Assembly: GCA_020351775.1 (NCBI GenBank)
Contig: CP070666.1
Coordinates: forward strand, 3,772,843 to 3,812,707
Reading direction: 5' to 3'
Length of the DNA: 39,865 bases
Source: Gemmatimonadota bacterium
Lineage (GTDB): Bacteria; Gemmatimonadota; Gemmatimonadetes; Gemmatimonadales; GWC2-71-9
How positions within the stretch are numbered: position 1 is the stretch's first letter; each line of letters begins with the position of its first letter. The notes beneath the pieces are model-generated. The model saw only the letters and a list, made by a program, of their open reading frames with translations. It was not told the origin of the DNA and made no database searches. Both the position numbers and the translations under genes were made by a program. Positions 16,546-24,897 of this stretch are shown one piece after another.

Positions 16546-16574
16546 GGGGAGGCGCCCTGCGACGGCGCCTCCCC
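16546..16574. terminator. Strong hairpin between M1 peptidase and DUF6702 genes
   Basis: GGGGAGGCGCC (16546-16556) and GGCGCCTCCCC (16564-16574) pair perfectly over 11 bp around a 7-nt loop. It lies 61 bp past the M1 stop on the minus strand. No T-run follows, so it may attenuate or protect rather than fully terminate. Confidence 0.55.
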
Positions 16575-16596
16575 TGTGACGATGACCCATCTGTGG

Positions 16597-16631
16597 CGGT
16601 CTGCTCTCCGCTCCCCGCTCCCTGCTCCTCG
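16597..16631. repeat. Heptanucleotide tandem array, 5 units
   Basis: Five 7-nt units each ending in G: CGGTCTG, CTCTCCG, then CTCCCCG, CTCCCTG, CTCCTCG. CTCCCCG is shared with the arrays at 5710 and 18734, and the first unit nearly matches TGGTCTG of the 5710 array. It lies directly after the M1 peptidase stop. Confidence 0.65.
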
Positions 16632-16634
16632 TGC

Positions 16635-18692
16635 TCACGGAATCGGAGCCACCCAGCGGTTGTTGTCCATATTGATGTCGGAGAACACCCGATCGGGATC
16701 CAGCAGGACCTCTGCAATGATTTTGTTGCTGAAGAAGCCGTAGGTGAAGGTCAGCTCGTTGTTGCGCCAGATGTCTGCCGGCAACTTGACCGTCTCGGTA
16801 GTGCCATCCTGGTAGTTGATGCGCATGTGGAGCGGCATGACCAAGCCGCCCTCATTGTTGACCTTGATGCGGTAATACGTCTGGCCCTGCTCGGTGTCTC
16901 CGATCAACTCCTCAGCACTCTGGGACGTTACGGAAGCTAGAGCCTGGTCATTGTGGTGGGTGGTGTAGAACCAGCCACGCCAGAACCAGTTCAACAGCTC
17001 GCCCGAGGCGTCCTCGATGGAGCGGAAGAAGTCGGCCGGCTGCGGTTTCTTGAACATCCACTTCTGTGAGTACTCCTGGAACGCAGCATCGAACAGCTCT
17101 TCACCCAGCACCTGCTCGCGCAGGATCACGAGCCCAGCTGCTGGTTTGGTATAGCCGTTGGGGCCGAAGCTGCGGTGGATCAAGTCAGAGGCCGTCATGA
17201 TTGGCACCTGGTCGGGATCGCTCATGTACTCCACGATGTTTCTTGGCGGCGTGCGTTCGCCGTGATAGTTCGGGTCCCAATCCAACTCACCGTAGTACTG
17301 CAGGAACGAGTTGAGGCCCTCATCCATCCAGGTCCACTTGCGCTCGTCTGTGTTGACGATCATCGGGAACCAGTTGTGTCCCACCTCGTGGATGGTTACC
17401 GAGATGAGGCCCTTGGCGCGTCGTTCGTTATAGGTGCCGTCGGCGTTGGGGCGGGCCCCGCAGAAGGCCATCATGGGATACTCCATCCCGCCGGCCTGGC
17501 CGTTTACGTTGGTTGCCTTAGGGTAGGGATACTCGAACGCCATCCGACCGTATGTCCTGAGCGTCTGTATGATGGCCTTGGTCGAAACACTGTCCCACAA
17601 CGGCATTGCAACTCGCGGGTAGAACGAATGCGCCTCGATCAACCTGCCGCCAGGCTCGTAGCGGAAACCAGCCGCATCCCACACAAACGTCTTGGAACTC
17701 ACCCACGCATAATCACGCACGTTCTCGGCTTTGTAGTGCCACGTGAGCGTGCCAGTCTGCGTCGGCCGTGATGCCGGCGTCATCACCTCGTCCGCCGCTC
17801 GGATGAAGATGGGCTCCTCACTGGTCATTGCCTGAGCCAACCGGTCCCGCTGCGTCTGGGTCAGTACCTCTTCTGGGTTCTGTAACACACCGGTTCCATC
17901 GACTATGTGGTCCGCCGGTACGGTGAGCTTGACATCGTAGTCGCCGAACTCCAGGTAGAACTCGCCACGTCCCAGGAACTGATCCGTCTGCCAACCATTC
18001 ACATCGTCATAGACCGAAAGACGTGGGAACCACTGCGCCATCTCGTAGATCCACCCATCACTCACTAACTCCTTGCCCCCGCGCCCCGAATCTGGAATGC
18101 GGTAGGACCAGTCGATCTCAAACCCGACCACATCACCGCTGCTGAGAGGCTCCAACAGATCCACCCGCATCACGGTGCCGTTGATGATGTACCTGGTATC
18201 CAGCAAACGCTCGCCATCGATCACCTGGACCCGTGCTATCTCGTGGCCACCGTCGAACGGGGTCATGTTGAGGAACCGTCGTGCCCGAGGCGACAGCTCT
18301 TCCGGCAACGCACCCCGAATCTGGTACGAGCGACTGTGCTCCACGGACCGGACGTTCTGATCCAACTGAACCCACAGGTAGCGGAGCTGGTCCGGTGAGT
18401 TGTTGTGGTATGTGATCCGCTCGGTCCCGGATATCACGTGCTCTACTGTGTCCAGGCTGGCTTCGATCTGGTAGTCGACCTTCTGCTGCCAGTAACGCAC
18501 TCCTGGAGACCCTGCGGCGTTGCGTAGCTCGGTCGGGTCGGGCCACTCGAGCGGCCGGAATATGGACATGTTCGTCTTGGAACTATCATCGTGTAGCCAG
18601 TGCTGCGCTTCCAACTCCTCCGGAGCTGTGACTAGCGTCGCCAGAACAAGCAGGCCTGGCACGGCTGGTGTACTCAACGTTTCCTTCCGCAT
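16635..18692 (-). CDS. M1 family zinc metallopeptidase, exported
   Basis: The 685-residue protein has an N-terminal signal region (AVPGLLVLATLVTA, cleaved near LEA-QHW). An aminopeptidase N-like beta domain follows (VDYQIEASLDTVEHVISGTERITY). The catalytic domain has HEVGHNWFP and, 18 residues after the second His, the zinc-ligand Glu in WMDEGLNSF: the complete HExxH-x18-E of family M1. The GxMEN exopeptidase motif reads GGMEYP here (QAGGMEYPMMAF), as in several bacterial exported M1 proteins, so strict aminopeptidase activity is uncertain. The start ATG 18690-18692 has GAGGT about 5 nt upstream. It lies between HupE-like and DUF6702 genes on the same strand. Confidence 0.9.
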   Translation of the reverse strand: MRKETLSTPAVPGLLVLATLVTAPEELEAQHWLHDDSSKTNMSIFRPLEWPDPTELRNAAGSPGVRYWQQKVDYQIEASLDTVEHVISGTERITYHNNSPDQLRYLWVQLDQNVRSVEHSRSYQIRGALPEELSPRARRFLNMTPFDGGHEIARVQVIDGERLLDTRYIINGTVMRVDLLEPLSSGDVVGFEIDWSYRIPDSGRGGKELVSDGWIYEMAQWFPRLSVYDDVNGWQTDQFLGRGEFYLEFGDYDVKLTVPADHIVDGTGVLQNPEEVLTQTQRDRLAQAMTSEEPIFIRAADEVMTPASRPTQTGTLTWHYKAENVRDYAWVSSKTFVWDAAGFRYEPGGRLIEAHSFYPRVAMPLWDSVSTKAIIQTLRTYGRMAFEYPYPKATNVNGQAGGMEYPMMAFCGARPNADGTYNERRAKGLISVTIHEVGHNWFPMIVNTDERKWTWMDEGLNSFLQYYGELDWDPNYHGERTPPRNIVEYMSDPDQVPIMTASDLIHRSFGPNGYTKPAAGLVILREQVLGEELFDAAFQEYSQKWMFKKPQPADFFRSIEDASGELLNWFWRGWFYTTHHNDQALASVTSQSAEELIGDTEQGQTYYRIKVNNEGGLVMPLHMRINYQDGTTETVKLPADIWRNNELTFTYGFFSNKIIAEVLLDPDRVFSDINMDNNRWVAPIP

Positions 18693-18733
18693 TCTTACCT
18701 CATTCGGTTTTCAATAGCACTTGCGTTCTACCC

Positions 18734-18769
18734 CTCCCCGCTTCCTGGTTCCCCGTCCCTCGTCCTCAC
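18734..18769. repeat. Heptanucleotide array upstream of M1 gene
   Basis: Units CTCCCCG, CTTCCTG, then after one extra base TTCCCCG, TCCCTCG, TCCTCAC. It belongs to the same C-rich family as the arrays at 5710 and 16597, and is slightly out of register. Confidence 0.5.
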
Positions 18770-18915
18770 CATCGGATCTATGCGTCTTGGCGGTTCGCCA
18801 CGGCATCCGCGCCAGGCCGGTTCTGAGCTTGCCGTCACTGTCGATCCGCCTGACCGACCCCGCTCCAGCAATCCCGAGATCGGCCTGTTGATGTGGGACT
18901 GTTCCCATTGCCCGT

Positions 18916-18936
18916 CTCTCCGGTCCCCCCTCTACG
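18916..18936. repeat. Short heptanucleotide array
   Basis: Three units, CTCTCCG, GTCCCCC, and a CTCTACG-type unit, in the gap between the HupE-like and M1 genes. It is the weakest member of the family in this window. Confidence 0.35.
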
Positions 18937-18948
18937 ACGGCATCCGGT

Positions 18949-19542
18949 CTAGATCAGCGTCAGCGCCACGCCTCCCGTCGCTCCCGACCCCCACCAGCAG
19001 CCAGTCGTGTCGGTCCATCCCGATCCACCTCGCATCAGGGCTCCAACGGTAAACAGCACTACAACGATCAGTATCTGTCCGATCTCCAACCCTATGTTGA
19101 AGGCGAGCAGTGGCACCACAATGCTGTGTTCCGCGCCCAGCACCGCCTTCAGGAAGCTGGAAAAACCCAAGCGGTGGATGAGCCCGAAGCGACCTGCCAA
19201 CACGTACAGCACTGATTGATGGCGAGGCAAGCCGTGGGATCCGCTTCCATCGTTCTGGGCGATCCCGCTGTCCAAGATGTTGAACACACTGGTGAGCAGA
19301 AAGGTGATCGGTATCAGGACCTCGACTAACGCTGTGTTGATTCTGATAGCCCCGACAGTTGCCAGGGCCAATGTAGCCGAGTGCCCCAGTGTGAAGGCGG
19401 TGACCGGAATCAGGAGCTGGCGCCAGTGACTGATCGAATAAGCCACCGTGAGCGCTGCTATGAACAGGATGTGGTCGTATCTGCGGATGTCAGCGATGTG
19501 CTCGATGCCGAGCCGGAAGTAAACGGCAAACTCAGACCACAT
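18949..19542 (-). CDS. HupE/UreJ-like membrane protein
   Basis: The 197-residue protein has about five or six hydrophobic segments. The signature of the HupE/UreJ_2 family is clear: GIEHIADIRRYDHILFIAAL, split by the conserved His-x-x-Asp pair, then TAFTLGHSATLALA, FGLIHRLGFSSFL and LAFNIGLEIGQILIV. Characterised HupE proteins are nickel permeases and UreJ is a urease accessory protein. No hydrogenase or urease gene is nearby, so the substrate is open. ATG 19540-19542 is preferred to a GTG two codons upstream; no good Shine-Dalgarno is present for either. It is the first of the set with the M1 and DUF6702 genes. Confidence 0.82.
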   Translation of the reverse strand: MWSEFAVYFRLGIEHIADIRRYDHILFIAALTVAYSISHWRQLLIPVTAFTLGHSATLALATVGAIRINTALVEVLIPITFLLTSVFNILDSGIAQNDGSGSHGLPRHQSVLYVLAGRFGLIHRLGFSSFLKAVLGAEHSIVVPLLAFNIGLEIGQILIVVVLFTVGALMRGGSGWTDTTGCWWGSGATGGVALTLI

Positions 19543-19559
19543 CGGCACGGTGCCCGTTC

Positions 19560-19940
19560 ATGTGGCCGATTCCGGTCGCCCTTGGCGTGCCCCTGGTTTC
19601 TGTCCAGTATGGGTTCATCGGTCGAGAAAGATAGCCGGCCCCGGTCTTAGTGGGCTCGGCGCTACAACGTGACGGGCCGTGGTTGAGGAACTTCCCCCCC
19701 TAGCGATATTACTCTGGGCGTGAGCTGTGCCCCGGGAGGGTGTGAATGGTGGGGCCGCTGGTTTTCTCATTGTCCCACAACGAGTTACAGAGACGTGGCA
19801 GCCGCTGATGAGTAACGAATCGCGGGAGCCACTGCTGAGCGACGTGATGGCGATCCGCCCTCTAGCATGTCGGATCGGAGCCGTCGAACCACAGGGCCCC
19901 ATCACCTGCGACATTGGCGGACCAGCTGCCGCGTTTTGCG
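19560..19940. other. Divergent intergenic region before V-ATPase operon
   Basis: About 380 bp with no supported gene. An 82-codon frame (19727-19975) reads into the start of the subunit B gene but has no recognisable content. A weak promoter candidate is present at 19683-19710. Confidence 0.45.
19683..19710 (+). promoter_or_regulatory. Weak candidate promoter of V-ATPase operon
   Basis: TTGAGG (19683-19688) and GATATT (19705-19710) are 16 nt apart. If used, the 5' leader would be about 240 nt. Low-confidence consensus match. Confidence 0.25.
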
Positions 19941-19955
19941 GAAGGAAGCCCGGCG

Positions 19956-21341
19956 ATGGGTCAATCGCTAGTTAGTTACTCTCATGTTCTGGAGATCGTC
20001 GGCGACATAATCAAGGTCTCCGTGCCGGAGACGTCGGCGACTGAGGGTCCGACGGTACGGTTGGGTGATCTGGCTGTTGTGGAAGGCGAGGCAGGAGCGC
20101 AGTCGTTGGCGCAGGTCATCATGATCGACCGCAATCAGGTCTCGCTGCAGGTCTTCTCCGGCACCAAGGGACTGTCCACCAGGGCGATGACCCGGTTCTT
20201 GAGTCACCCACTGAAGGTCATCTATTCGCAGAACATCCTTGGCCGGGTCTTCCGCGGGACCGGGGAGCCGATCGATGGCGGGCCCGATCTATCGCTCGAC
20301 CCGCGGGTCGAGATCGATGGCCCCACGGTGAACCCTATGCGCAGGGTCCTGGCCTCCAAGATGATCCGTACCGACGTACCGATGATCGATGTGTTCAACT
20401 GCTTGGTAGAAAGTCAGAAGATCCCGATCTTCTCCGTGGCGGGCGAACCCTACAACCCGTTCCTCGCACGAGTGGGAATCCAGGCGGACGCAGACATCGT
20501 GGTCTTCGGTGGCCTCGGCCTGGTGTTCGACGACTACCACTTCTTCCGCACGACATTCGAGAACGCAGGCGTGTTTCCCCGCACGATCATGTTCGTCAAT
20601 CAGGCCTCCGACCCCATCGTGGAACGTGTGCTGGTGCCGGACATCGCACTGGCTGTGGCGGAGCGATTCGCGGTCGAGGAGGGCAAGCGCGTCCTGGTGC
20701 TGTTGACCGACATGACCGCTTATGCGGACGCTCTCAAAGAGATCGGCATCTCGATGGAGCAGGTGCCATCCAATCGCGGCTACATGGGCGATCTCTACTC
20801 ACGGCTGGCACGACGCTACGAGAAGGCCTGCGATTTCAGAGGTGCTGGCTCGGTGACCATTCTCTCGGTGACGACCATGCCCGGCAACGACGTCACTCAT
20901 CCGGTACCCGACAACACGGGCTACATCACCGAAGGACAGTACTACATGCACGACGGTGTACTGGACCCGTTTGGCTCGCTGTCGCGCCTCAAGCAACACG
21001 TGATTGGCAAGGTCACTCGGGAGGATCACTCGCAGATCATGAACGCGATGATCCGATTCTACTCGGGGGCGCGGGATGCGGAACAGAAGCAGGCCATGGC
21101 GTTCGAGTTGTCGCCGTTCGACCAGAAGCTGCTGAAGTTCGGCACGCTATTCCGCGATCGGTTCATGAACATAGCCGTGGCACAGCCCTTGGAGGATGCG
21201 CTCGATCTGTGCTGGCAGACACTGTCCGAGTGTTTCGAGCCGCACGAACTGTTGATGAAGAAGTCGCTGGTCGATAAGTACTTCGGGAAGCAGGCCACTG
21301 CTGCGCGGAGCCAGAGGACGGATGGCGCGATTAGCACTTAA
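19956..21341 (+). CDS. ntpB: V-type ATP synthase/ATPase subunit B
   Basis: The 461-residue non-catalytic nucleotide-site subunit of the V1/A1 head. It lacks a P-loop, as expected, and shows FRGTGEPIDGGPDL, KMIRTDVPMIDVFN, SQKIPIFSVAGEPYN, GLVFDDYHFF, LLTDMTAYADALKEIG and GYMGDLYSRLARRYE, all typical of V-ATPase B chains. The start is ATG 19956 with GGAAGGAAG about 7 nt upstream; an in-frame ATG-type start 42 bp earlier would add residues absent from the family. It is the first gene of the operon here, whereas in Chlamydia and Bacteroides operons it follows subunit A. Its end overlaps subunit D by 20 bp. Confidence 0.95.
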   Translation: MGQSLVSYSHVLEIVGDIIKVSVPETSATEGPTVRLGDLAVVEGEAGAQSLAQVIMIDRNQVSLQVFSGTKGLSTRAMTRFLSHPLKVIYSQNILGRVFRGTGEPIDGGPDLSLDPRVEIDGPTVNPMRRVLASKMIRTDVPMIDVFNCLVESQKIPIFSVAGEPYNPFLARVGIQADADIVVFGGLGLVFDDYHFFRTTFENAGVFPRTIMFVNQASDPIVERVLVPDIALAVAERFAVEEGKRVLVLLTDMTAYADALKEIGISMEQVPSNRGYMGDLYSRLARRYEKACDFRGAGSVTILSVTTMPGNDVTHPVPDNTGYITEGQYYMHDGVLDPFGSLSRLKQHVIGKVTREDHSQIMNAMIRFYSGARDAEQKQAMAFELSPFDQKLLKFGTLFRDRFMNIAVAQPLEDALDLCWQTLSECFEPHELLMKKSLVDKYFGKQATAARSQRTDGAIST

Positions 21342-21927
21342 TAAGGCTACACTCAGTCGTCAGGTGCAGCAGCTCAAGATATTCGAGCGCTTCCTACCCT
21401 CTCTCGACCTCAAGCGGAAACAGTTGCTCGCCGAACGGGTCAAGGCTGCTGCTGCGCTGCGTCAAACCGAGCAAGATCTGGCTCCTATCGATAGCCTCAT
21501 TGCCGAGCATTTTACGATGGCCTCCCGGGAAGATGTAGATCTCGCTGGGCTAGTCCGGGTCAACGGCGTGACGTTGCGCCAAGAGAACGTGGTTGGTGTG
21601 AAGCTACCAGTGTTGGAATCGGTGGACATCGAGATGCTCGAGTATGGCTTGTTGGGACGTCCCCATTGGGTCGACCGCCTGGCCCGGCTGCTGCGCGATA
21701 CAGTCGAGCTGGAGATCCGCGTGCAAGTCGAGCGCCGTCGGCTGGAGTTGCTGGGGGTCGGGGTCCGCAAGATCACGCAACGGGTCAATCTGTTCGAGAA
21801 GGTGCTGATACCGCGCACCAGAGAGAACATCAGGAGGATCCGGATATACTTGTCGGACACAGAGCGGGCTGGGGTCGTGCAAGCTAAGATCTCCAAGAAG
21901 AAAAGGGCCGCCGAGGAGGTCGGGTGA
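21322..21927 (+). CDS. ntpD: V-type ATP synthase/ATPase subunit D
   Basis: The 201-residue rotor-shaft subunit, a long antiparallel coiled coil. It starts ARLALNKATLSRQVQQLKI and continues SLDLKRKQLLAERVKAAA, and near the end has RRLELLGVGVRKITQRVNLFEKVLIPRTRENIRRIRIYL, the conserved C-terminal helix. It couples rotation between the A3B3 head and the c-ring. The ATG at 21322 lies inside the end of subunit B, and its stop overlaps the GTG of subunit I (GTGA). Confidence 0.95.
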   Translation: MARLALNKATLSRQVQQLKIFERFLPSLDLKRKQLLAERVKAAAALRQTEQDLAPIDSLIAEHFTMASREDVDLAGLVRVNGVTLRQENVVGVKLPVLESVDIEMLEYGLLGRPHWVDRLARLLRDTVELEIRVQVERRRLELLGVGVRKITQRVNLFEKVLIPRTRENIRRIRIYLSDTERAGVVQAKISKKKRAAEEVG

Positions 21928-23723
21928 GCATCGTGCGCCTCAAGCGGCTCACGCTGTACGGCATGGCGAGCGAGAAGGACACCGTGCTCGAGGGCCTGCA
22001 GCAGCTGGGCTGCATGCATCTAGTCGACTTGCGCCAGTCTGAACGGCGTGTCGCAATGCCGTCGGCCCAGCCAAAAGACACCTATGAAGCGCTGCGCCAT
22101 TTGGAGGACAGCCCGGTCAGACGGCGGCCGGCCTCAGAGGACGAGGACTACGATCTCGACGCCATCGTGGAAAAAGCTCTGTGGAACCGGCAGCGTCGCC
22201 GCTCTGTACACGACCGGCTCGACGAGCTGAAACAACAGATCCGTGAAGTCGAGCCGTGGGGCAATTTCCGGCTACCCGAGCCACGAGAGTTGGGTGGTAT
22301 GCGCTTGTGGTTCTATGTCGTCCCTCTGCACCAAATGAACCGGGTGCGGCAGTCCGATCTCACGTGGCAGGTGGTGCGCAAGGACCACCGCAACGCCTAT
22401 GTGGTGGTTGTCTCGAAGCAGCAGCCGACGGCCGACGCCATGCCGGTACCCCCGGTCGACCTGGGTCGACTGTCACTCGCCGAGCTGCGCTGGCAGGAAG
22501 AGCTGGCACAAGCCGAGAGGGAGGAAGTGTTCGCGGAGCGCTGGGCGCTGACCCGATGGCTGGGACTGCTCAAGCGCGACATGGCTCGGGCCGAGAATCG
22601 CGCGGCCCTCGAACACGCCGGTACCCAGACGTTCGATTCCGCCGAAATCTTTGCGGTTCAGGGTTGGGTGCCGCAACGGCGAGCGAAGGAGGTTCTTGGC
22701 TTTGCGGAACGGCGTGGGTTGGCCTGTACTCTGGACGATCCCAAGCCCGACGAGAGTCCCCCTGTTCTGCTCGACAATCCAACGCTGCTGTCTGCCGGCG
22801 AGGACCTCGTGGCCTTCTTCCAGCTTCCCGGGTATCGCGATTGGGATCCGTCGATTGTGGTGTTCGTTTCGTTCGCCTTGTTCTTCGCGATGATCCTATC
22901 GGACGCCGGTTACGCAGCCGTCTTGGCAGCCGTGCTGGCCTTCATGTGGAAGCGAATGGGAAGGAGCGCAGGCGGCAGGCGGATGCGCAGCCTGGCCGGC
23001 TCGATTGTGGGTGCGTCGGTCGTGTATGGCGTGCTGGTGGGCAGCTATTTCGGCCTGGCTCCAGCCGAGGGCTCGCTGCTGGGGTCACTCAAGATCCTCG
23101 AAATCAATGACTTCGATGCCATGATGAAGCTGTCGGTAGTCGTGGGTGGGACGCACGTGGCATTGGCCAACTTGATGGTGGTGTGGAATCGCCGCGACTC
23201 AACGAGCGCGCTGGCGCCGGTTGGCTGGATCACTATAGTGGCGAGCGGTTTAGGTCTCATGCTACTGGGGTTAGATAGTGGATTCGCCACTGCTGCGTGG
23301 TGGGCGATGGGGGCTGGTGGTGCCTGCATCGTGCTGTTCAGTAGCGAGCGACAGCTGCGGCGTGTGACGGATATGATGTGGCGTTTGTTGGATGGTCTCA
23401 AAGCGGCGATGGGCCTGTCAGGTGCGTTCGGCGACGTTTTGAGCTACCTGCGCCTGTTTGCGCTCGGTCTCTCCAGTGCTTCACTCGCCGTCACGTTCAA
23501 CCGGCTGGCTGTGCAGGCGATGGACACGCCTGGGATCGGACTGCTGTTCGGATTGGCGATTCTACTGCTGGGACACGTGCTCAACGTCATCCTGGCGATA
23601 ATCAGCGGCGTGGTGCACGGTCTCAGGCTGAATCTCATAGAATTCTACAATTGGGGGGTTTCCGGGGAAGGCGATACGTTCAGGGCCTTCTGCAAAAAGG
23701 AGACGTTATCGTGGACACAGTGA
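21924..23723 (+). CDS. ntpI: V-type ATP synthase/ATPase subunit I (a subunit)
   Basis: The 599-residue stator subunit contains the ion half-channels. The N-terminal half (1-300) is cytoplasmic and helical; the C-terminal half has about seven hydrophobic segments. The essential Arg is Arg510 in LSYLRLFALGLSS, and GHVLNVILAIISGVVHGLRLNLIEFYNW is the conserved end motif. The GTG start (21924) overlaps the subunit D stop by 4 bp and has GAGGAGGT upstream. It pairs with the K subunit gene directly downstream, with which it overlaps by 13 bp if GTG 23711 is used. Confidence 0.95.
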   Translation: MSIVRLKRLTLYGMASEKDTVLEGLQQLGCMHLVDLRQSERRVAMPSAQPKDTYEALRHLEDSPVRRRPASEDEDYDLDAIVEKALWNRQRRRSVHDRLDELKQQIREVEPWGNFRLPEPRELGGMRLWFYVVPLHQMNRVRQSDLTWQVVRKDHRNAYVVVVSKQQPTADAMPVPPVDLGRLSLAELRWQEELAQAEREEVFAERWALTRWLGLLKRDMARAENRAALEHAGTQTFDSAEIFAVQGWVPQRRAKEVLGFAERRGLACTLDDPKPDESPPVLLDNPTLLSAGEDLVAFFQLPGYRDWDPSIVVFVSFALFFAMILSDAGYAAVLAAVLAFMWKRMGRSAGGRRMRSLAGSIVGASVVYGVLVGSYFGLAPAEGSLLGSLKILEINDFDAMMKLSVVVGGTHVALANLMVVWNRRDSTSALAPVGWITIVASGLGLMLLGLDSGFATAAWWAMGAGGACIVLFSSERQLRRVTDMMWRLLDGLKAAMGLSGAFGDVLSYLRLFALGLSSASLAVTFNRLAVQAMDTPGIGLLFGLAILLLGHVLNVILAIISGVVHGLRLNLIEFYNWGVSGEGDTFRAFCKKETLSWTQ

Positions 23724-24160
23724 TGGAGCTGCTGGGTTGGGCGGGGGTCTTCAGTCCTCTCGCCCTTGGAGCCGTGGGAAGCATGGTGGGTTGCATGATT
23801 GCGGGTCAGGCTGCCTGTGGCGCGCTGTTGGAGGTCGAGCGGGGGTACGGCCGCTATATCGGACTCACCGCCTTGCCCTCGTCGCAGACGATCTACGGTA
23901 TCGTTGTGATGTTCGCCCTCATGACCCGCACTGTGACCGTGGCGACGGCGCCGGGTCTCGCGGCCATCGGCATACTCACTGGCGTGGGTCTGATGATGTC
24001 GGCGATCAGCCAGGGCAAGGCCCTGGCCTCTTCCATAAGCGCTTCCAAGGCGAAGCCCGAGGTGTTCGGTCTTTCGATCGCGCCCGCCGCCATCGTGGAG
24101 GGTTTCGCGGTGTTCGTATTCGTATTTGCTCTGGTGCTGGCAGGAAATCTGGCAGGGTAA
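23711..24160 (+). CDS. ntpK: V-type ATP synthase/ATPase subunit K (c-ring proteolipid)
   Basis: The 149-residue proteolipid has four hydrophobic helices in two hairpins and a single ion-carboxylate, Glu130 in helix 4 (AAIVEGFAV). This is the duplicated 16-kDa form as in Enterococcus NtpK. Ligands known for Na+ in NtpK (Leu61, Thr64, Gln65, Gln110, Glu139, with Tyr68) align with Leu55, Ser58, Gln59, Gln101, Glu130 and Tyr62 (LPSSQTIYG, ISQGK), which suggests Na+ coupling. Start GTG 23711 has AAGGAG 8 nt upstream; GTG 23720 or ATG 23723 are alternatives. It sits between subunits I and E. Confidence 0.92.
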   Translation: MDTVMELLGWAGVFSPLALGAVGSMVGCMIAGQAACGALLEVERGYGRYIGLTALPSSQTIYGIVVMFALMTRTVTVATAPGLAAIGILTGVGLMMSAISQGKALASSISASKAKPEVFGLSIAPAAIVEGFAVFVFVFALVLAGNLAG

Positions 24161-24174
24161 CAGTGGGGGCAGAA

Positions 24175-24885
24175 ATGGAAGAGACTGGAAGGCCGGCCGG
24201 TGAGTCCGGTGAGGCCGAAGCGACGTCGTCAGGTGTCGAGGCGCTCATCGAGCGGTTGCGCCAACAGGGTGTCGAGGCGGGGCGGGCCGCACGCGACGAG
24301 TTCATTGCTGAAGCCGAGCGGGAGGGGGAGAGAATCGTAAAGGAGGCCCGCGAGAAGGCCGCTGCGGTCGTTGAGGAGGCACGTCACGAAGCCGAGCGCC
24401 TCAAGGCGTCCGGAGAAGACGCGTTGCGGGTCGCAATGCGCGACACGGTGCTGCGCATGCGCGAGACCTTGCGCAAACGGCTTGAGTCTCAGGTGCGGAT
24501 CCTGGTGACGAAGCAGTTGGTGGACGAGGAGTTCTTGCGGCGACTGATCGTCGAGGTAGCACGGAGGGCTCGTGAGGAGTCCGGTTCTGCCGAGGCCGGG
24601 GAGCTGGAGCTGATCCTACCACCGGAGGTGATCGGGTTGGAGGAACTGCAGCGCAGTCCTGAGGAGCTGGAGAGCAGGCTGAGCCAGTTTGCCAAGGAGA
24701 TCGCCAGTGCGACGTGGCGGGAAGGTGTCACCATCAGTACGCTTGAGCCGGGCGGGCGTGGCATTCGCGTGAGGCTCAAGGAGAAGGAGCTGGAGCTCGA
24801 CCTGAGCGACCGAGCCATTGCGGACCTGTTGCTGGAGCACCTACAGCCGCGGTTTCGGGCCGTAATGGAAGGCCTAGTGTGGTGA
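24175..24885 (+). CDS. ntpE: V-type ATP synthase/ATPase subunit E (peripheral stalk)
   Basis: The 236-residue stalk protein has a long N-terminal coiled coil (about residues 20-90, rich in Glu, Ala, Arg) and a globular C-terminal half (LRMRETLRKRLESQVRIL, then VDEEFLRRLIVEVARRA), the pattern of V-ATPase E subunits. The first 20 residues are Gly/Glu/Ser-rich and not diagnostic. ATG 24175 is preferred, with GGGGG upstream; a GTG at 24163 with AGGG 5 nt upstream would add four residues. It is followed after 12 bp by the DUF2764 gene. The usual order E-DUF2764-A is kept, but this block lies after B-D-I-K. Confidence 0.82.
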   Translation: MEETGRPAGESGEAEATSSGVEALIERLRQQGVEAGRAARDEFIAEAEREGERIVKEAREKAAAVVEEARHEAERLKASGEDALRVAMRDTVLRMRETLRKRLESQVRILVTKQLVDEEFLRRLIVEVARRAREESGSAEAGELELILPPEVIGLEELQRSPEELESRLSQFAKEIASATWREGVTISTLEPGGRGIRVRLKEKELELDLSDRAIADLLLEHLQPRFRAVMEGLVW

Positions 24886-24897
24886 GAGTCTAGAGTG

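Noticed and set aside
19727..19975. An 82-codon ORF before subunit B as an additional V-ATPase subunit
   Set aside because: No similarity to subunit F or G features is visible, and it overlaps the likely start of subunit B.
22256..23110. A 284-codon plus-strand frame inside subunit I
   Set aside because: It is a frame-shifted shadow of a clear V-ATPase subunit, with Arg/Gly/Pro-rich text.
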